A stretch of 64,000 nt of DNA. It comes from CALGFI01 sp963786805 (GTDB lineage Bacteria; Actinomycetota; UBA4738; HRBIN12). Within the stretch, counting starts at the first letter, position 1. Every line of letters starts with the position of its first letter. Below, piece by piece: positions 26,489 through 35,819 of the stretch. Both the position numbers and the translations under genes were made by a program. The notes beneath the pieces were generated by a model. It saw nothing but the letters and a program-made list of their open reading frames with translations. It ran no database searches and was not told where the DNA came from. The DNA lies in assembly GCA_963786805.1 (NCBI GenBank), contig CAWBAK010000002.1:62001-126000 (forward strand), written 5' to 3'.

Positions 26489-27706
26489 TCAGAAGAACAA
26501 GGGACACCACGGCGCGGGGTCCCACCGGAACATCGCGTCGGCGAGCGCGAGCGCGCCGGCTCGTTCCTCGTGGACGCGACCGGCCCGGTGAAGCTGCAGC
26601 AACGTGGATCCCCCGAGGTAGGCGGCGGCGAGCTCGTTGACGGTGAGGAGGAGGTCGGCCTCGTCGGTGGTGGGCCTGCAGGACGCGCCGTCCGGTCCCG
26701 CGACGAGCTCGTAGCGGCCGTCGTTCCAGCTGCAGAAGGCGTCCCGGACCTCGAGGACGACGCGACCATCGACCGCGTAGCGGCGCGCGGCGAGCGCGGC
26801 CGGCAAGTCGACGAGCCGGACCCACACCGCATCCTTGATCCGAAGGTTCAGGCGCCGGGGCTCACGGAGCAGATGGAAGAGCGGCTCGTCGGACGGACGG
26901 CCCCACGCCGTGACGCGCTGGATCAGGTCGACGTCCAGGACGAACCGCCACATGCTCGCGTACGCATCCGGCCCGAGCGCGTCGAGCGCGTACAGCTCGA
27001 GCACGTTCCTCGGGATCGATTCCTCCCAATTCGACTTCACGTGGTACACGGCGAAGCCGTCCGGCCCCTCGCCCGAGTCGTGAACGGCGAAGAACAGGCG
27101 GCGCTCCTCGCCATGCTGCTTGTCGGCGAACTGATAGTTGAACCAGGTGGTGTCCATCGCCATCGTGCCGGGCCGGTTCAGGCGGGCACGGTCCCAAACG
27201 GACAGGATCTGGTCGCGCGCCGCATCCCGGTCGAACATGCGGACGCGCCCGCCCGTTCCGGCGCCCGGGACGAATGCGCTGCGCGCCGTCTCCAGGTCGG
27301 TCGCGGCGTTCAGCGAGGCAAGCCCGTACCCGAACCGACCGTAGATGCCGCCTTCGGAGGCGAACAACGCGGCGACCGGCTCGCCGCTCTGATGCGCGTC
27401 GTCCAACTGGCGTCGCATCAGCCCGGTGTTGACCCCCCGGCGTCGATGCGTCGGCTTCACCCCGACCCCTGTGACCCCGACGGTCGGCACCGCGACGCCG
27501 CCGGGAACCGTCATCGTGAAGATCACGGAGGAGGCGCAGCCCACCATCTCGCCGTCGTCGATCGCGGCCAGACATCGCGCCGGGTCCAGGACGGAGCGCT
27601 CGGCCTCGAGGTCCTCCGGGCGGAGGTGCCCGCCGAACGCGGTCTCGATGGCGTGCATCCAGGCCTCGAACTCGTCTTCGGCGATCGTTCGGATCTCGAT
27701 ATCCAT
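26489..27706 (-). CDS. Eis-like GNAT N-acetyltransferase
   Basis: A 405-aa protein with the three-part layout of the Eis family. An N-terminal GNAT domain (1-150) has the acetyl-CoA loop THRRRGVNTGLM. A second GNAT-like domain follows (about 155-290), then a C-terminal SCP2-like domain ending in a free FF carboxylate. In Eis the terminal carboxylate acts as catalytic base. Known relatives acetylate aminoglycosides and other amines, and the substrate here is unknown. The preceding PIG-L gene ends 76 bp upstream. Confidence 0.87.
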   Translation of the reverse strand: MDIEIRTIAEDEFEAWMHAIETAFGGHLRPEDLEAERSVLDPARCLAAIDDGEMVGCASSVIFTMTVPGGVAVPTVGVTGVGVKPTHRRRGVNTGLMRRQLDDAHQSGEPVAALFASEGGIYGRFGYGLASLNAATDLETARSAFVPGAGTGGRVRMFDRDAARDQILSVWDRARLNRPGTMAMDTTWFNYQFADKQHGEERRLFFAVHDSGEGPDGFAVYHVKSNWEESIPRNVLELYALDALGPDAYASMWRFVLDVDLIQRVTAWGRPSDEPLFHLLREPRRLNLRIKDAVWVRLVDLPAALAARRYAVDGRVVLEVRDAFCSWNDGRYELVAGPDGASCRPTTDEADLLLTVNELAAAYLGGSTLLQLHRAGRVHEERAGALALADAMFRWDPAPWCPLFF

Positions 27707-27782
27707 CTGATGTCCCCTGGCCTGATGTTCCTCGAGGCTCTTTCGTCTCGACGACCAACGTACGCGCGGTCGGAGCCCGAGC

Positions 27783-28556
27783 TTACGGGTCCTCGAGCCC
27801 TTCGAACAGGTCGGTCAGGGGCGTGGCCCCAGGCTCGCGCTCGGGGTACGCGACGACGAAGGACTCGGTCCCCAGGAGCTCCCGCCAGAGCTCGAACGGC
27901 ACGTCCTCGAGCTCGGCCTGTGTCCGGTGACGGCGAAGTGCCTCGAGCTTGCGCTCGTAGACATCGGAGCAGTCGACCGTCATCCCGACCTCCTCGTCGG
28001 GGACACCTCGCGGCTGGAACGGCTGCGTCGGATCGATCGGCGGAAGCCCGCGCTCCCGCAAGAGCTCGTTGAACCGGTCGATCGCCGAACGCGTCACGCA
28101 GCAGTACAGCAGCCTGCGGAAGCCGTCGGCACCGGCGGCGCGCGCCGCGTGGAACGCCGCGGTCGCCGCGGCCCCGACCGCGATGTGATCGGAGTGCCCG
28201 GTGATCCCCTCCGGACCGAAGGTGACCACGACGTCGGGTCGGGCTTCCTGCAAGATGGCGAGGTACACCGCGACGAGGCTCTCCTGGGGCACGTCCGCGA
28301 CGCCTCCGTCCGGATACCGCAGGAAGTGGATCTCCGGCTCGAACCCGAGGGCGGTCCATGACGCCCGGTCCTCCTCCTCGCGCACCGAAGCGAGCGTCTC
28401 GCGCGACGCCAGGCTCGGATCGGCGATCTGCCCCGCCTCTCCGCTCGTCGTCATGACGACGTCGATCTCGGGACCGGAGCCGGCGTGCTTCGCAACGCTG
28501 CCGGCGATGCCGTACGTGTCGTCGTCGGGATGCGCGAAGACCCCGGAAAGCTTCAC
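27783..28556 (-). CDS. PIG-L/LmbE family deacetylase
   Basis: Zinc-dependent N-acetylglucosamine-type deacetylase of 257 aa. AHPDDD at residues 8-13 holds the metal ligands and catalytic Asp, with the third ligand in GHSDHIAVG. The family includes MshB and Mca of mycothiol metabolism and BshB of bacillithiol metabolism. Nothing here separates them, and no other thiol-biosynthesis gene is in view. The GTG start overlaps the dapB stop (GTGA), so the pair is translationally coupled. Confidence 0.88.
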   Translation of the reverse strand: MKLSGVFAHPDDDTYGIAGSVAKHAGSGPEIDVVMTTSGEAGQIADPSLASRETLASVREEEDRASWTALGFEPEIHFLRYPDGGVADVPQESLVAVYLAILQEARPDVVVTFGPEGITGHSDHIAVGAAATAAFHAARAAGADGFRRLLYCCVTRSAIDRFNELLRERGLPPIDPTQPFQPRGVPDEEVGMTVDCSDVYERKLEALRRHRTQAELEDVPFELWRELLGTESFVVAYPEREPGATPLTDLFEGLEDP

Positions 28557-29359
28557 GGGAGTGGCGGCAGGTCGAGCAGGGGCTCGAGGCCCACCGTGAG
28601 GCCGGGACGCGTCATCACCGCTCGAGCAGCCATCAGGACGCCGGGCATGAATGAGCTGCGATCGGTGGAGTCGTGGCGGATCGTCAACGTCTGCCCCTGC
28701 CCACCGAAGATGACCTCCTGGTGCGCGACCAAACCCGGGAGCCGGACGGAGTGGATCCGGATGCCGTCCACGTCGCCACCGCGCACGCCCTCGAGGCTCT
28801 CGTCGAGCGGGCCGCGCCAGGGCTCCGTGCGCTCCTGCTCGATCCGGTGGACCGTGGCGATCGCGGTCCCCGATGGCGCGTCCGCCTTCTGGTCGTGGTG
28901 GAGCTCGATGACCTCGACGGCCGGGAAGAATCGAACGGCCTGCGCGGCGAACCGGAGCATCAACACGGCACCGAGCGCGAAGTTCGACGCGACGATGACG
29001 TTGGACTCGGCGCCCTCGTCGCCGATCATCCGCTCGATCGCCTGCAGGTCTTCCTGCGAGATCCCGCTCGTTCCGACCACCAGGTGGATCGCGTGGTCGA
29101 TGCAGAACCGGATGTTGTCCATCGCGACGTCGGGGTGGGTGAAATCCACCGCAACCTCGGCCTCGGCTTCCAGGAGCCGGTCGAGCTCGTCGCTGATCGG
29201 GACCGCGATCTCGGAGTGACCGATGAGTGCGCCGACATTCTGGCCGATCTTGGACCGGTCGATCGCCGCGACGAGCGCCATGTCGTCGGCCTCGGCGACC
29301 GCCCGGCAGACCATCAGGCCCATCCGGCCGGCGGCGCCGATCACGCCGACGCGGATCAC
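28553..29359 (-). CDS. dapB: 4-hydroxy-tetrahydrodipicolinate reductase
   Basis: NAD(P)H-dependent second step of diaminopimelate synthesis. The 268-aa protein opens with the nucleotide-binding VGVIGAAGRMG. VDFTHPDVAMDN follows, and the active-site segment is ELHHDQKADAPSGTAI, with the conserved His-His and Lys. It lies between the M16 peptidase and the PIG-L gene, overlapping both by short stop/start joins. It pairs functionally with dapA, 5 kb away. Confidence 0.97.
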   Translation of the reverse strand: MIRVGVIGAAGRMGLMVCRAVAEADDMALVAAIDRSKIGQNVGALIGHSEIAVPISDELDRLLEAEAEVAVDFTHPDVAMDNIRFCIDHAIHLVVGTSGISQEDLQAIERMIGDEGAESNVIVASNFALGAVLMLRFAAQAVRFFPAVEVIELHHDQKADAPSGTAIATVHRIEQERTEPWRGPLDESLEGVRGGDVDGIRIHSVRLPGLVAHQEVIFGGQGQTLTIRHDSTDRSSFMPGVLMAARAVMTRPGLTVGLEPLLDLPPLP

Positions 29360-30615
29360 CCGAGCGCGCCCTTGTTGAAGGGGCCGAGGACCGTCGTCGT
29401 CATGGGTTGCGAGAGTACCCGCTCGGCGGCGCGCCGCGCGTCGTCGGGCGTCACCGCCGCGATGCGCGAGAGCAGCTGGTTCACCGTGAGCGTTTCGCCG
29501 TGACTGATCTCGGACTTACCGAGCCTCGACATCCGCCCGCCAGGATCTTCCAGCGAGAGGACGAGCGAACCCTTCATGTGTCCTTTCGCGCGCTCGAACT
29601 CGTCCGCGGCCAGGCCCTCGCGGGCAACGTTCTCGAGCTGAGCCCGGAGGATCGACAGGACCTCCTTCGCGCGGCCTGGCGTCGTCCCGGCGTACGCGCT
29701 GAACAGCCCGGCCTCCGCGTACATCGAGTGATAGCTGTAGACGCTGTACGCGAGGCCACGCTTCTCGCGGATCTCCTGGAACAGCCGCGAGCTCATGCCG
29801 CCGCCGATCGCGGTGTTCACGACGCCGAACGCGAACCGATCGGGATCGGTCCGGGACAGCCCGGTCGTGCCCACGCACATGTGCGCCTGTTCGGTGTCGC
29901 GGCGCTTCACGAGGGACCGGCCCGAGGCCGCGGGCACCGTGCCGGCCTTCCGGACGTTCCACGCCGCTGGTTCCTCCGCACGAACGGGTCCGGTCTCCAT
30001 GCTCGCGGACAGGAGTTCCACCAACTGGTCGTGCTGCAGGTTCCCCGCGGCGACGACGACCAGGTTGCCCGGCACGTAATGCCGCCGGTAGAACCGCCGG
30101 ACCTGGTCTCGGGTGGCCGCCTTGATGCTGCGCTTGGTCCCAAGGATCGGCCGTCCGAGCGGGTGATCGGGCCAGAGCGTCTCGGTGAACAGGTCGTGGA
30201 TCAGGTCGTCGGGCGTGTCCTCGTGGACGTTGATCTCCTCCAGGATCACGCGCTTCTCGGCAACGAAGTCATCCTCGCGCAGCACCGAGTTCTGGAACAT
30301 GTCCGCGAGGTGCTCGACCGCCATCGGCAGGTCGCGATCGCGGATCCTGCAGTAGAAGCACGTGTACTCCTTCGCGGTGAACGCGTTGATGTCGCCGCCG
30401 ACGGCGTCGAACGCCTCGGCGATGTCGCGCGCGCTCCTCGTCTTCGTCCCCTTGAAGAGGAGGTGCTCGAGGAAGTGGCTCGATCCGCTGATCGGCGGCG
30501 GCTCGTCGCGGGAGCCGGCGAGCACCCAGAAGCCGAGCGCCACCGAGCGGACGCCGGGCATCCGCTCGGTGACCACGCGCAGGCCGGAGCCGGACTCGGT
30601 GCGGCCGATCGACAC
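29356..30615 (-). CDS. M16-family zinc peptidase
   Basis: A 419-aa pitrilysin/processing-peptidase-like protein. The inverted zinc motif HFLEH lies in GSSHFLEHLLFKGT, with the downstream glutamate in AEKRVILEEI. The second, inactive half-domain (about 215-419) includes the RGLAYSVYSY-type segment of the family. It follows pnp by 8 bp and overlaps dapB. The order pnp - M16 peptidase - dapB is seen in many actinobacteria. The substrate is unknown. Confidence 0.94.
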   Translation of the reverse strand: MSIGRTESGSGLRVVTERMPGVRSVALGFWVLAGSRDEPPPISGSSHFLEHLLFKGTKTRSARDIAEAFDAVGGDINAFTAKEYTCFYCRIRDRDLPMAVEHLADMFQNSVLREDDFVAEKRVILEEINVHEDTPDDLIHDLFTETLWPDHPLGRPILGTKRSIKAATRDQVRRFYRRHYVPGNLVVVAAGNLQHDQLVELLSASMETGPVRAEEPAAWNVRKAGTVPAASGRSLVKRRDTEQAHMCVGTTGLSRTDPDRFAFGVVNTAIGGGMSSRLFQEIREKRGLAYSVYSYHSMYAEAGLFSAYAGTTPGRAKEVLSILRAQLENVAREGLAADEFERAKGHMKGSLVLSLEDPGGRMSRLGKSEISHGETLTVNQLLSRIAAVTPDDARRAAERVLSQPMTTTVLGPFNKGALG

Positions 30616-30623
30616 GATCGTCC

Positions 30624-32987
30624 CTAGGACTGCGGGCTCGAGGGCGGACCGTCGGCGGGCGGCACGGGCGTGTTCTCGCGAACGGCCCGGTCCTCCCTGG
30701 GAGCCCGGTCGCGGTCGCGGGGCCGCCGGTCGCGGTCGCGGCCGCCGTCTCGCCCGCCACGGCCACCGCGATCGCGGTCGCCGCGGTCACGGCGCGGGGG
30801 CCGGTCGTCCTCGACCTCCATCCCCTCCGGGATCGCCCACTCCTCGCCGACCGGCTTGAGGCTGATCTTGCCGCGGTCGTCGATGTCCACGACCTCGACC
30901 TCGATCGTGTCGCCCACCTTCACGGCCTCCTCGACGCTCGCGAGGCGCTTGCCCCGGCCGAGCTTCGAGATGTGGATCAGCCCGTCGCGCCCCGGCACGA
31001 GGTTCACGAACGCGCCGAACGTCGTCGTGTTGACGACCGTCCCGGTGAAGTGCTCCCCGATGTTGATCGGACGCGGGTTCGCGATCTCATCGATGATCCG
31101 GGCCGCCTCGTCCGCACCGGCACCGTCGCGGGCACCGACGAAGACCGTCCCGTCGTCCTGGATGTCGATGTCCGCTCCGGTCATGGCGACGATCTCGTTG
31201 ATCTTCTTGCCCTTGGGCCCGATGACCTCGCCGATCTTGTCGACGGGGATCTTCAGCGTCAGGATCCGCGGCGCCTTCGGGTTGACCTCGGTCCGCGGCA
31301 CCGGGATGGCTGCCTGCATCACGTCCAGGATCTTCAACCGCGCTTCCTTGGCCTGGTCGAGCGCCCCGGCGAGCACGTTCCCCGGCAGTCCGGTCACCTT
31401 CATGTCGAGCTGGATCGCCGTGACGATGTCCTTCGTCCCGGCGACCTTGAAGTCCATGTCGCCGAGCATGTCCTCGGCGCCCAGGATGTCGGTCAGCGTC
31501 ACGAAGGTCCCGTTCTCGGCGATCATCCCCATCGCGATGCCGGCGACCGGCGCCTTGAGCGGCACGCCGGCGTCCATCAGCGACAGCGTCGAGGCGCACA
31601 CGCTCGCCATCGAGGTCGACCCGTTCGAGGCGAGGATGTCCGAGACCAGACGGAGCGCGTACGGGAACTCCTCCTCCGGCGGGATCACCGGCACGAGCGC
31701 CCGCTCGGCGAGCGCGCCGTGGCCGATCTCGCGGCGGCGGGGTGAGCCGATCCGGCCCACCTCACCCGTGGAGAACGGCGGGAAGTTGTAGTGGTGCATG
31801 TAGCGCTTGCTGTCCTCGGGGTCGAGCGTGTCGATCATCTGCGTCATCCGCAGCATCCCCAGGGTGGTGACGTTCAGCGCCTGGGTGTCCCCGCGGTTGA
31901 ACAACGCCGAGCCGTGGGCGCGCGGGATGAGACCGATCTCGGCCGAGAGCGGACGGATGTCCTTCGGTCCCCTGCCGTCCAGACGCACGCCGTGCTCGAT
32001 CACCCGGGCCCGCATGACCTTCTTCTGCAGGTCCTTCCACGCCGGCGAGATCTCCGCCTCGCGGGTGGCATAGACCTCCGGGCCCCACGTCTCGAGCAGG
32101 TGGCCCTTCAGGAGATCCTTGATCTCGGAGAGCGCCGTCTCGCGCTCCTGCTTGTCGGTCACGATCGCCGTCTCGAGACGCTCCTTCGCGTACGCCTCCA
32201 CGATCGACCACGTGTCTGGCTCGTACAGCGGGCGTGGCTCGAAAGGCTTCGGCTTCACGTCGAGCTTGCTGAGGAACTCGAGCTGGAAGTCGATCAGCTC
32301 GGCGATCGCGCGCTTGGCGGCCTCGAGGCCCTGCGCCACGACCTCTTCGGTCGGCGCCACGGCACCCTCGGATCCGCCGAGGAGCTGCCAAGTGTTGTCC
32401 GGCGCCTCTCCCTCGATCATCAAGATGTCGATCTCGCCGGCATCGTTGCGCCGGCCGGCCACGACGATGTCGAACGTGGCCTCCTCGACGTCCAGGAACG
32501 TGGGGTTGATCTGCCACTCGCCGCCGATGAGGCCGAGCCGAACCGAGCCGACGGGACCCTCGAACGGGATGCCGCTGATCATGGTGGCGAGGCTCGCGCC
32601 GTTCATGCCGGGGATGTCGTACGGGTTCGCCATGTCGGCGGACAGCACGGTGATCACGACCTGGACCTCGTCGCGGTAGCCGTCCTTGAAGGACGGGCGC
32701 ATCGGCCGGTCGGTGAGCCGGGCCGTCAGGATCGCCGTCTCCGAGGGGCGGCCCTCGCGGCGGAAGAACCCGCCGGGGATCTTGCCGGCGGCGTACATCC
32801 GCTCCTCGACGTCGATCGTGAGCGGGAAGAAATCGATCCCCTCGCGGGGCTTGGCTGTGGTACAGGTGGCGAGGATCTGCGTCTCGCCGTATTGAACGGT
32901 GCACGAGCCGTGCGCCTGCTTGGCAAGCTTGCCGGTCTCGAACGTGAGTGTCTGGTTCCCGATCTGGCGGGAAAGTGTCGTGGCCAT
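30624..32987 (-). CDS. pnp: Polyribonucleotide nucleotidyltransferase (PNPase) with an Arg/Asp-rich tail
   Basis: Phosphorolytic 3'-5' exoribonuclease. The 787-aa protein has two RNase PH domains, with conserved FFPLTIDVEERMYAAGKIPG in the first and ALAERALVPVIP and ASNGSTSMAS in the second. A KH domain (IGEVIGPKGKKINEI, about 590-650) and an S1 domain (about 660-725) follow. The last ~55 residues (730-787) are an unusual mixed-charge tail of repeated RD and RGG-like units. GGAGGAACGG precedes the ATG. A perfect hairpin lies in the rpsO-pnp gap. Confidence 0.98.
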   Translation of the reverse strand: MATTLSRQIGNQTLTFETGKLAKQAHGSCTVQYGETQILATCTTAKPREGIDFFPLTIDVEERMYAAGKIPGGFFRREGRPSETAILTARLTDRPMRPSFKDGYRDEVQVVITVLSADMANPYDIPGMNGASLATMISGIPFEGPVGSVRLGLIGGEWQINPTFLDVEEATFDIVVAGRRNDAGEIDILMIEGEAPDNTWQLLGGSEGAVAPTEEVVAQGLEAAKRAIAELIDFQLEFLSKLDVKPKPFEPRPLYEPDTWSIVEAYAKERLETAIVTDKQERETALSEIKDLLKGHLLETWGPEVYATREAEISPAWKDLQKKVMRARVIEHGVRLDGRGPKDIRPLSAEIGLIPRAHGSALFNRGDTQALNVTTLGMLRMTQMIDTLDPEDSKRYMHHYNFPPFSTGEVGRIGSPRRREIGHGALAERALVPVIPPEEEFPYALRLVSDILASNGSTSMASVCASTLSLMDAGVPLKAPVAGIAMGMIAENGTFVTLTDILGAEDMLGDMDFKVAGTKDIVTAIQLDMKVTGLPGNVLAGALDQAKEARLKILDVMQAAIPVPRTEVNPKAPRILTLKIPVDKIGEVIGPKGKKINEIVAMTGADIDIQDDGTVFVGARDGAGADEAARIIDEIANPRPINIGEHFTGTVVNTTTFGAFVNLVPGRDGLIHISKLGRGKRLASVEEAVKVGDTIEVEVVDIDDRGKISLKPVGEEWAIPEGMEVEDDRPPRRDRGDRDRGGRGGRDGGRDRDRRPRDRDRAPREDRAVRENTPVPPADGPPSSPQS

Positions 32988-33011
32988 CGGCCGTTCCTCC
33001 TTCAGAGTTTC

Positions 33012-33035
33012 CGCGCGGCGCGGTCGCGCCGCGCG
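33012..33035 (-). other. Perfect hairpin in the rpsO-pnp intergenic region
   Basis: CGCGCGGCGCG, a 2-nt gap, then CGCGCCGCGCG gives an 11-bp perfect inverted repeat (realistically 10 bp with a tetraloop). It lies 25 bp before the pnp start. On the transcribed strand no U-run follows. In Streptomyces and E. coli a stem in this gap is cleaved by RNase III to control pnp. A similar processing site is the best guess. Confidence 0.65.
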
Positions 33036-33204
33036 AGTGTTGAGGCGGGAGGGCCGGTTGTCAGTGGGGAACCGCCGAGCTGGCTCGGAGGCTCGCGACT
33101 GAGAACCGACCGGGACCGCCGTGCTCCGGTCGTTCAGTGGGTCGTTCGCATCCCTCCTGCCGCGGAGAAGGCGCTCCTGCGAGCGCCCCCTTGGTCCTGC
33201 ATCC

Positions 33205-33474
33205 TTATCGCCTCAGACCGAGCTTGGCCACGAGATCGCGGTACCGCTCGATGTTCTCGCGCCGCAGGTACTCGAGGAGGCGCCGGCGACGGCCGACGAG
33301 CATGAGGAGACCCCGCCGTGAAGCGTGATCCTTCTTGTGCAATTTCAGATGCTCGGTGAGGTCGGAGATCCGCTTGCTCAGGACCGCGACCTGGACTTCC
33401 GCGGAACCCGTGTCGCCGTCGGAGCGCCGGTGCTCGCCGATGATCTCGGCTTTCTGCGTCTTCGTTAGTGTCAT
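33205..33474 (-). CDS. rpsO: 30S ribosomal protein S15
   Basis: An 89-aa primary 16S rRNA-binding protein. The sequence is canonical throughout: GDTGSAEVQVAVLSKRI, LTEHLKLHKKDHASRRGLL and RRRRLLEYLRREN. It is followed by pnp 217 bp downstream in the classical rpsO-pnp arrangement and probably shares its transcript. Confidence 0.99.
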   Translation of the reverse strand: MTLTKTQKAEIIGEHRRSDGDTGSAEVQVAVLSKRISDLTEHLKLHKKDHASRRGLLMLVGRRRRLLEYLRRENIERYRDLVAKLGLRR

Positions 33475-33509
33475 GACCAGCGGAAAGGCTACCAGACGAG
33501 CAGACCGGC

Positions 33510-35762
33510 CTAGACGGCCGTGCTGATCTCGAGGCTCCAGCCGCCCGAGAGGGCACCCTGATCGCCGACCCCGTCATCGAAGACGAAGAGGCTCCACGTC
33601 CCGTTCGGATCCGTCCCGTCGAAGGCCGAGAGCGCGGCCGCGTGCGGAGCTGCAGGGGCGGGAGCGGTCCCGTCGAAGAGGCAGCATCGCTTCTCCCTCG
33701 TCGGCCGATAGCTGCCCGAGACGATCAGCGTTTCGTCCGGGACAGGCGCGGGAGCGGCGTCGTCGAACGTGAGCGACACGTTCCCTACGGTGTCGAACCC
33801 TCCCATGTCCGCCATGAGCACCACGCTCTGGCCCGCCGGCCCGACCAGCAGGATGTCCACGTCGTCGGGGAACTCGTGGCCGAACCCGGACAGCGTGACC
33901 TTGACGTCCGCGACGGTCCCGACGAGGCCAGAGACCTGGATCGAGGAGGGATACGGAACGCCCTGACCGAAATCCGGGATCACGATCTCCTGGCTGCTGG
34001 AGATCACGGCCGGTGACGGGGCAACGGTGGGCTCCGTCGGAGATGGCTCCGCGGTGCCGTCACCACCCCCGGTCTCGATCAGCAGGCTCCAGCCCTGGGC
34101 GATCTGCCCCGCGTCACCGGCGCTGTCGTCGAAGACGAACAGGTTCCATTCCCCGTTCGGATCGGTTCCCTCGAAGACGGAAAGGGCCGTGCCGTAGGGC
34201 GGCGACGGTGCGGGGGCGCCGCCCTGGAAGCCGCAGCACTCTCCCCCGCCGCGGTCGGTCCCCACGCTCGGCAGGAAGGTCCCCGAAGCGATCCGTCCGC
34301 GGTCGGGAAGAGCGGCGGTCGCGGCGTCGTCGAACGTGAGCGTCAGGTCGCGCACGCGGTTGCCACCGCCGACGTCGGCCATGAGCACCGCGTTCGCGCC
34401 GCTCGGACCGACCAGGAGCACGTCCACGTCCTCGGGGAACGCGTGGGAGAAGCCGCTGAGCGTCACGGTGAGCCCAGAGATCGTGTCGGTCGCGCCGGCG
34501 ACCTCGATCGGCGCCGGGTAGGGGTTCGCGGTGCCGACGTCCAAGATCGTGACCGCGCTCGTGTTCGCGATGTCGATCGGCGGTGGCGGCGTCGGCGAGG
34601 CCGGAGACGGAGCGGGGACGGAAGGACCGCCGTCGTCCCCGGACAGCGAGAGTCCCACGATGACCAGGATGGCGGCGATCAGGAGGCCTGCCGCTCCGAA
34701 GATCGCGATCAGCCGCGCGTTGTTGGATCCCCCGCGCTTCGAAGGTGGCTCACCCGTGGTGGACGGGAACGGCGGCGCCGTGCCCGGAGCCGAGACCGGC
34801 GGCACCGTGCCGGGTCCCGACGCGGGTGGTGCCGTGCCGGCCGCCCAGCCCGGCGCCGGAGGCGGCGGCGCCAGGACCGTCGGCGCGGCCGGGACGGATG
34901 GCGCTTCCTTCGGCCCGGACGGCGCGCCGAGCGCCCTCGCCGCCCGGTCGATCAGCGCCGTGGCGGTCTGCGGGCGGTCGTCCGGGTTCTTCGCCATCCC
35001 CTGCGCCATGACCTGGTCGATCTCGCTGGGGAGGCTCTCTCGAGCCTGGGTGACGCGCGGCGGCGGATCCTGGATGTGTCCGAACAGGGTCGCGACGTCG
35101 CTGTCCTTCGCGAAGGGCACCTTGGCGGTCAAGCACTCGAACAGGACGCAGGCGAGCGAGTAGCCGTCGGTCCGCCCGTCGACGTCGTGCCCCTGGATCT
35201 GCTCGGGAGCGACGTAGTCGACGGTGCCCATGAACGTGCCGGTCTTCGTGAGCCCGCTGCGGGAGCTCGTGTGCTTGGACAGTCCGAAGTCCGAGAGGTA
35301 GACGTGCTCCTCTCCCTCGTCGTTCGCGATGAGGATGTTCGCGGGCTTCACGTCCCGGTGGACCAGGCCACGGCGGTGGGCCGCGTCCAAGGCCGCCGCG
35401 ACCGGGCGGAGCAGCGCGATCGTCCGATCGGGGTCGAACGGGCCCTCGCGCGTGAGCAACGTCCGAAGGTCCGTACCGCGGACGTAGCGCATCGCGATGA
35501 AGAGCTGTCCCTCGGCCTCGCCCGCCTCGTACACCGGAACGATGTTGGGGTGCTCCAGGCCCGCCGCGAGCTGCGATTCGCGCACGAAGCGCGAACGGAA
35601 CGCGTCGTCCGCGGCGAGCTCGGCCGACAGGACCTTGATCGCTACCCGCCGGCCGAGACGGGTGTCCTCGGCGAGGTAGACCACGCTCATCCCGCCGCGT
35701 CCGAGGAGTGACTCGATCCGGTAGAGACCGAAGGTGGAGCCCGCTCCGAGGTCTGCGCTCAC
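33510..35762 (-). CDS. Transmembrane Ser/Thr protein kinase with two extracellular P-domains
   Basis: A 750-aa receptor-type kinase with a GTG start. The kinase domain (13-275) has the glycine loop LLGRGGMSVVY, Lys43 in VAIK, the catalytic loop HRDVKPAN with Asp137 and DFG Asp158, so it should be active. A Pro/Ala-rich juxtamembrane segment (280-345) and one transmembrane helix (about 350-374) follow. Two tandem proprotein-convertase P/Homo-B-like beta-sandwich domains (about 402-565 and 592-750) would lie outside. Each has LSGFxHxFPxDVDxLLVGP, a Cys-Cys pair and GTDPNGxWxLFVFDD. The outside domains suggest ligand or wall sensing in place of PASTA repeats. No partner gene is adjacent. Confidence 0.9.
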   Translation of the reverse strand: MSADLGAGSTFGLYRIESLLGRGGMSVVYLAEDTRLGRRVAIKVLSAELAADDAFRSRFVRESQLAAGLEHPNIVPVYEAGEAEGQLFIAMRYVRGTDLRTLLTREGPFDPDRTIALLRPVAAALDAAHRRGLVHRDVKPANILIANDEGEEHVYLSDFGLSKHTSSRSGLTKTGTFMGTVDYVAPEQIQGHDVDGRTDGYSLACVLFECLTAKVPFAKDSDVATLFGHIQDPPPRVTQARESLPSEIDQVMAQGMAKNPDDRPQTATALIDRAARALGAPSGPKEAPSVPAAPTVLAPPPPAPGWAAGTAPPASGPGTVPPVSAPGTAPPFPSTTGEPPSKRGGSNNARLIAIFGAAGLLIAAILVIVGLSLSGDDGGPSVPAPSPASPTPPPPIDIANTSAVTILDVGTANPYPAPIEVAGATDTISGLTVTLSGFSHAFPEDVDVLLVGPSGANAVLMADVGGGNRVRDLTLTFDDAATAALPDRGRIASGTFLPSVGTDRGGGECCGFQGGAPAPSPPYGTALSVFEGTDPNGEWNLFVFDDSAGDAGQIAQGWSLLIETGGGDGTAEPSPTEPTVAPSPAVISSSQEIVIPDFGQGVPYPSSIQVSGLVGTVADVKVTLSGFGHEFPDDVDILLVGPAGQSVVLMADMGGFDTVGNVSLTFDDAAPAPVPDETLIVSGSYRPTREKRCCLFDGTAPAPAAPHAAALSAFDGTDPNGTWSLFVFDDGVGDQGALSGGWSLEISTAV

Positions 35763-35819
35763 CAGGGCTTTCTAACAGACCGCGGCCCGGTGCGCGGGGT
35801 TCGTGCGGGGTTCAGCGGT

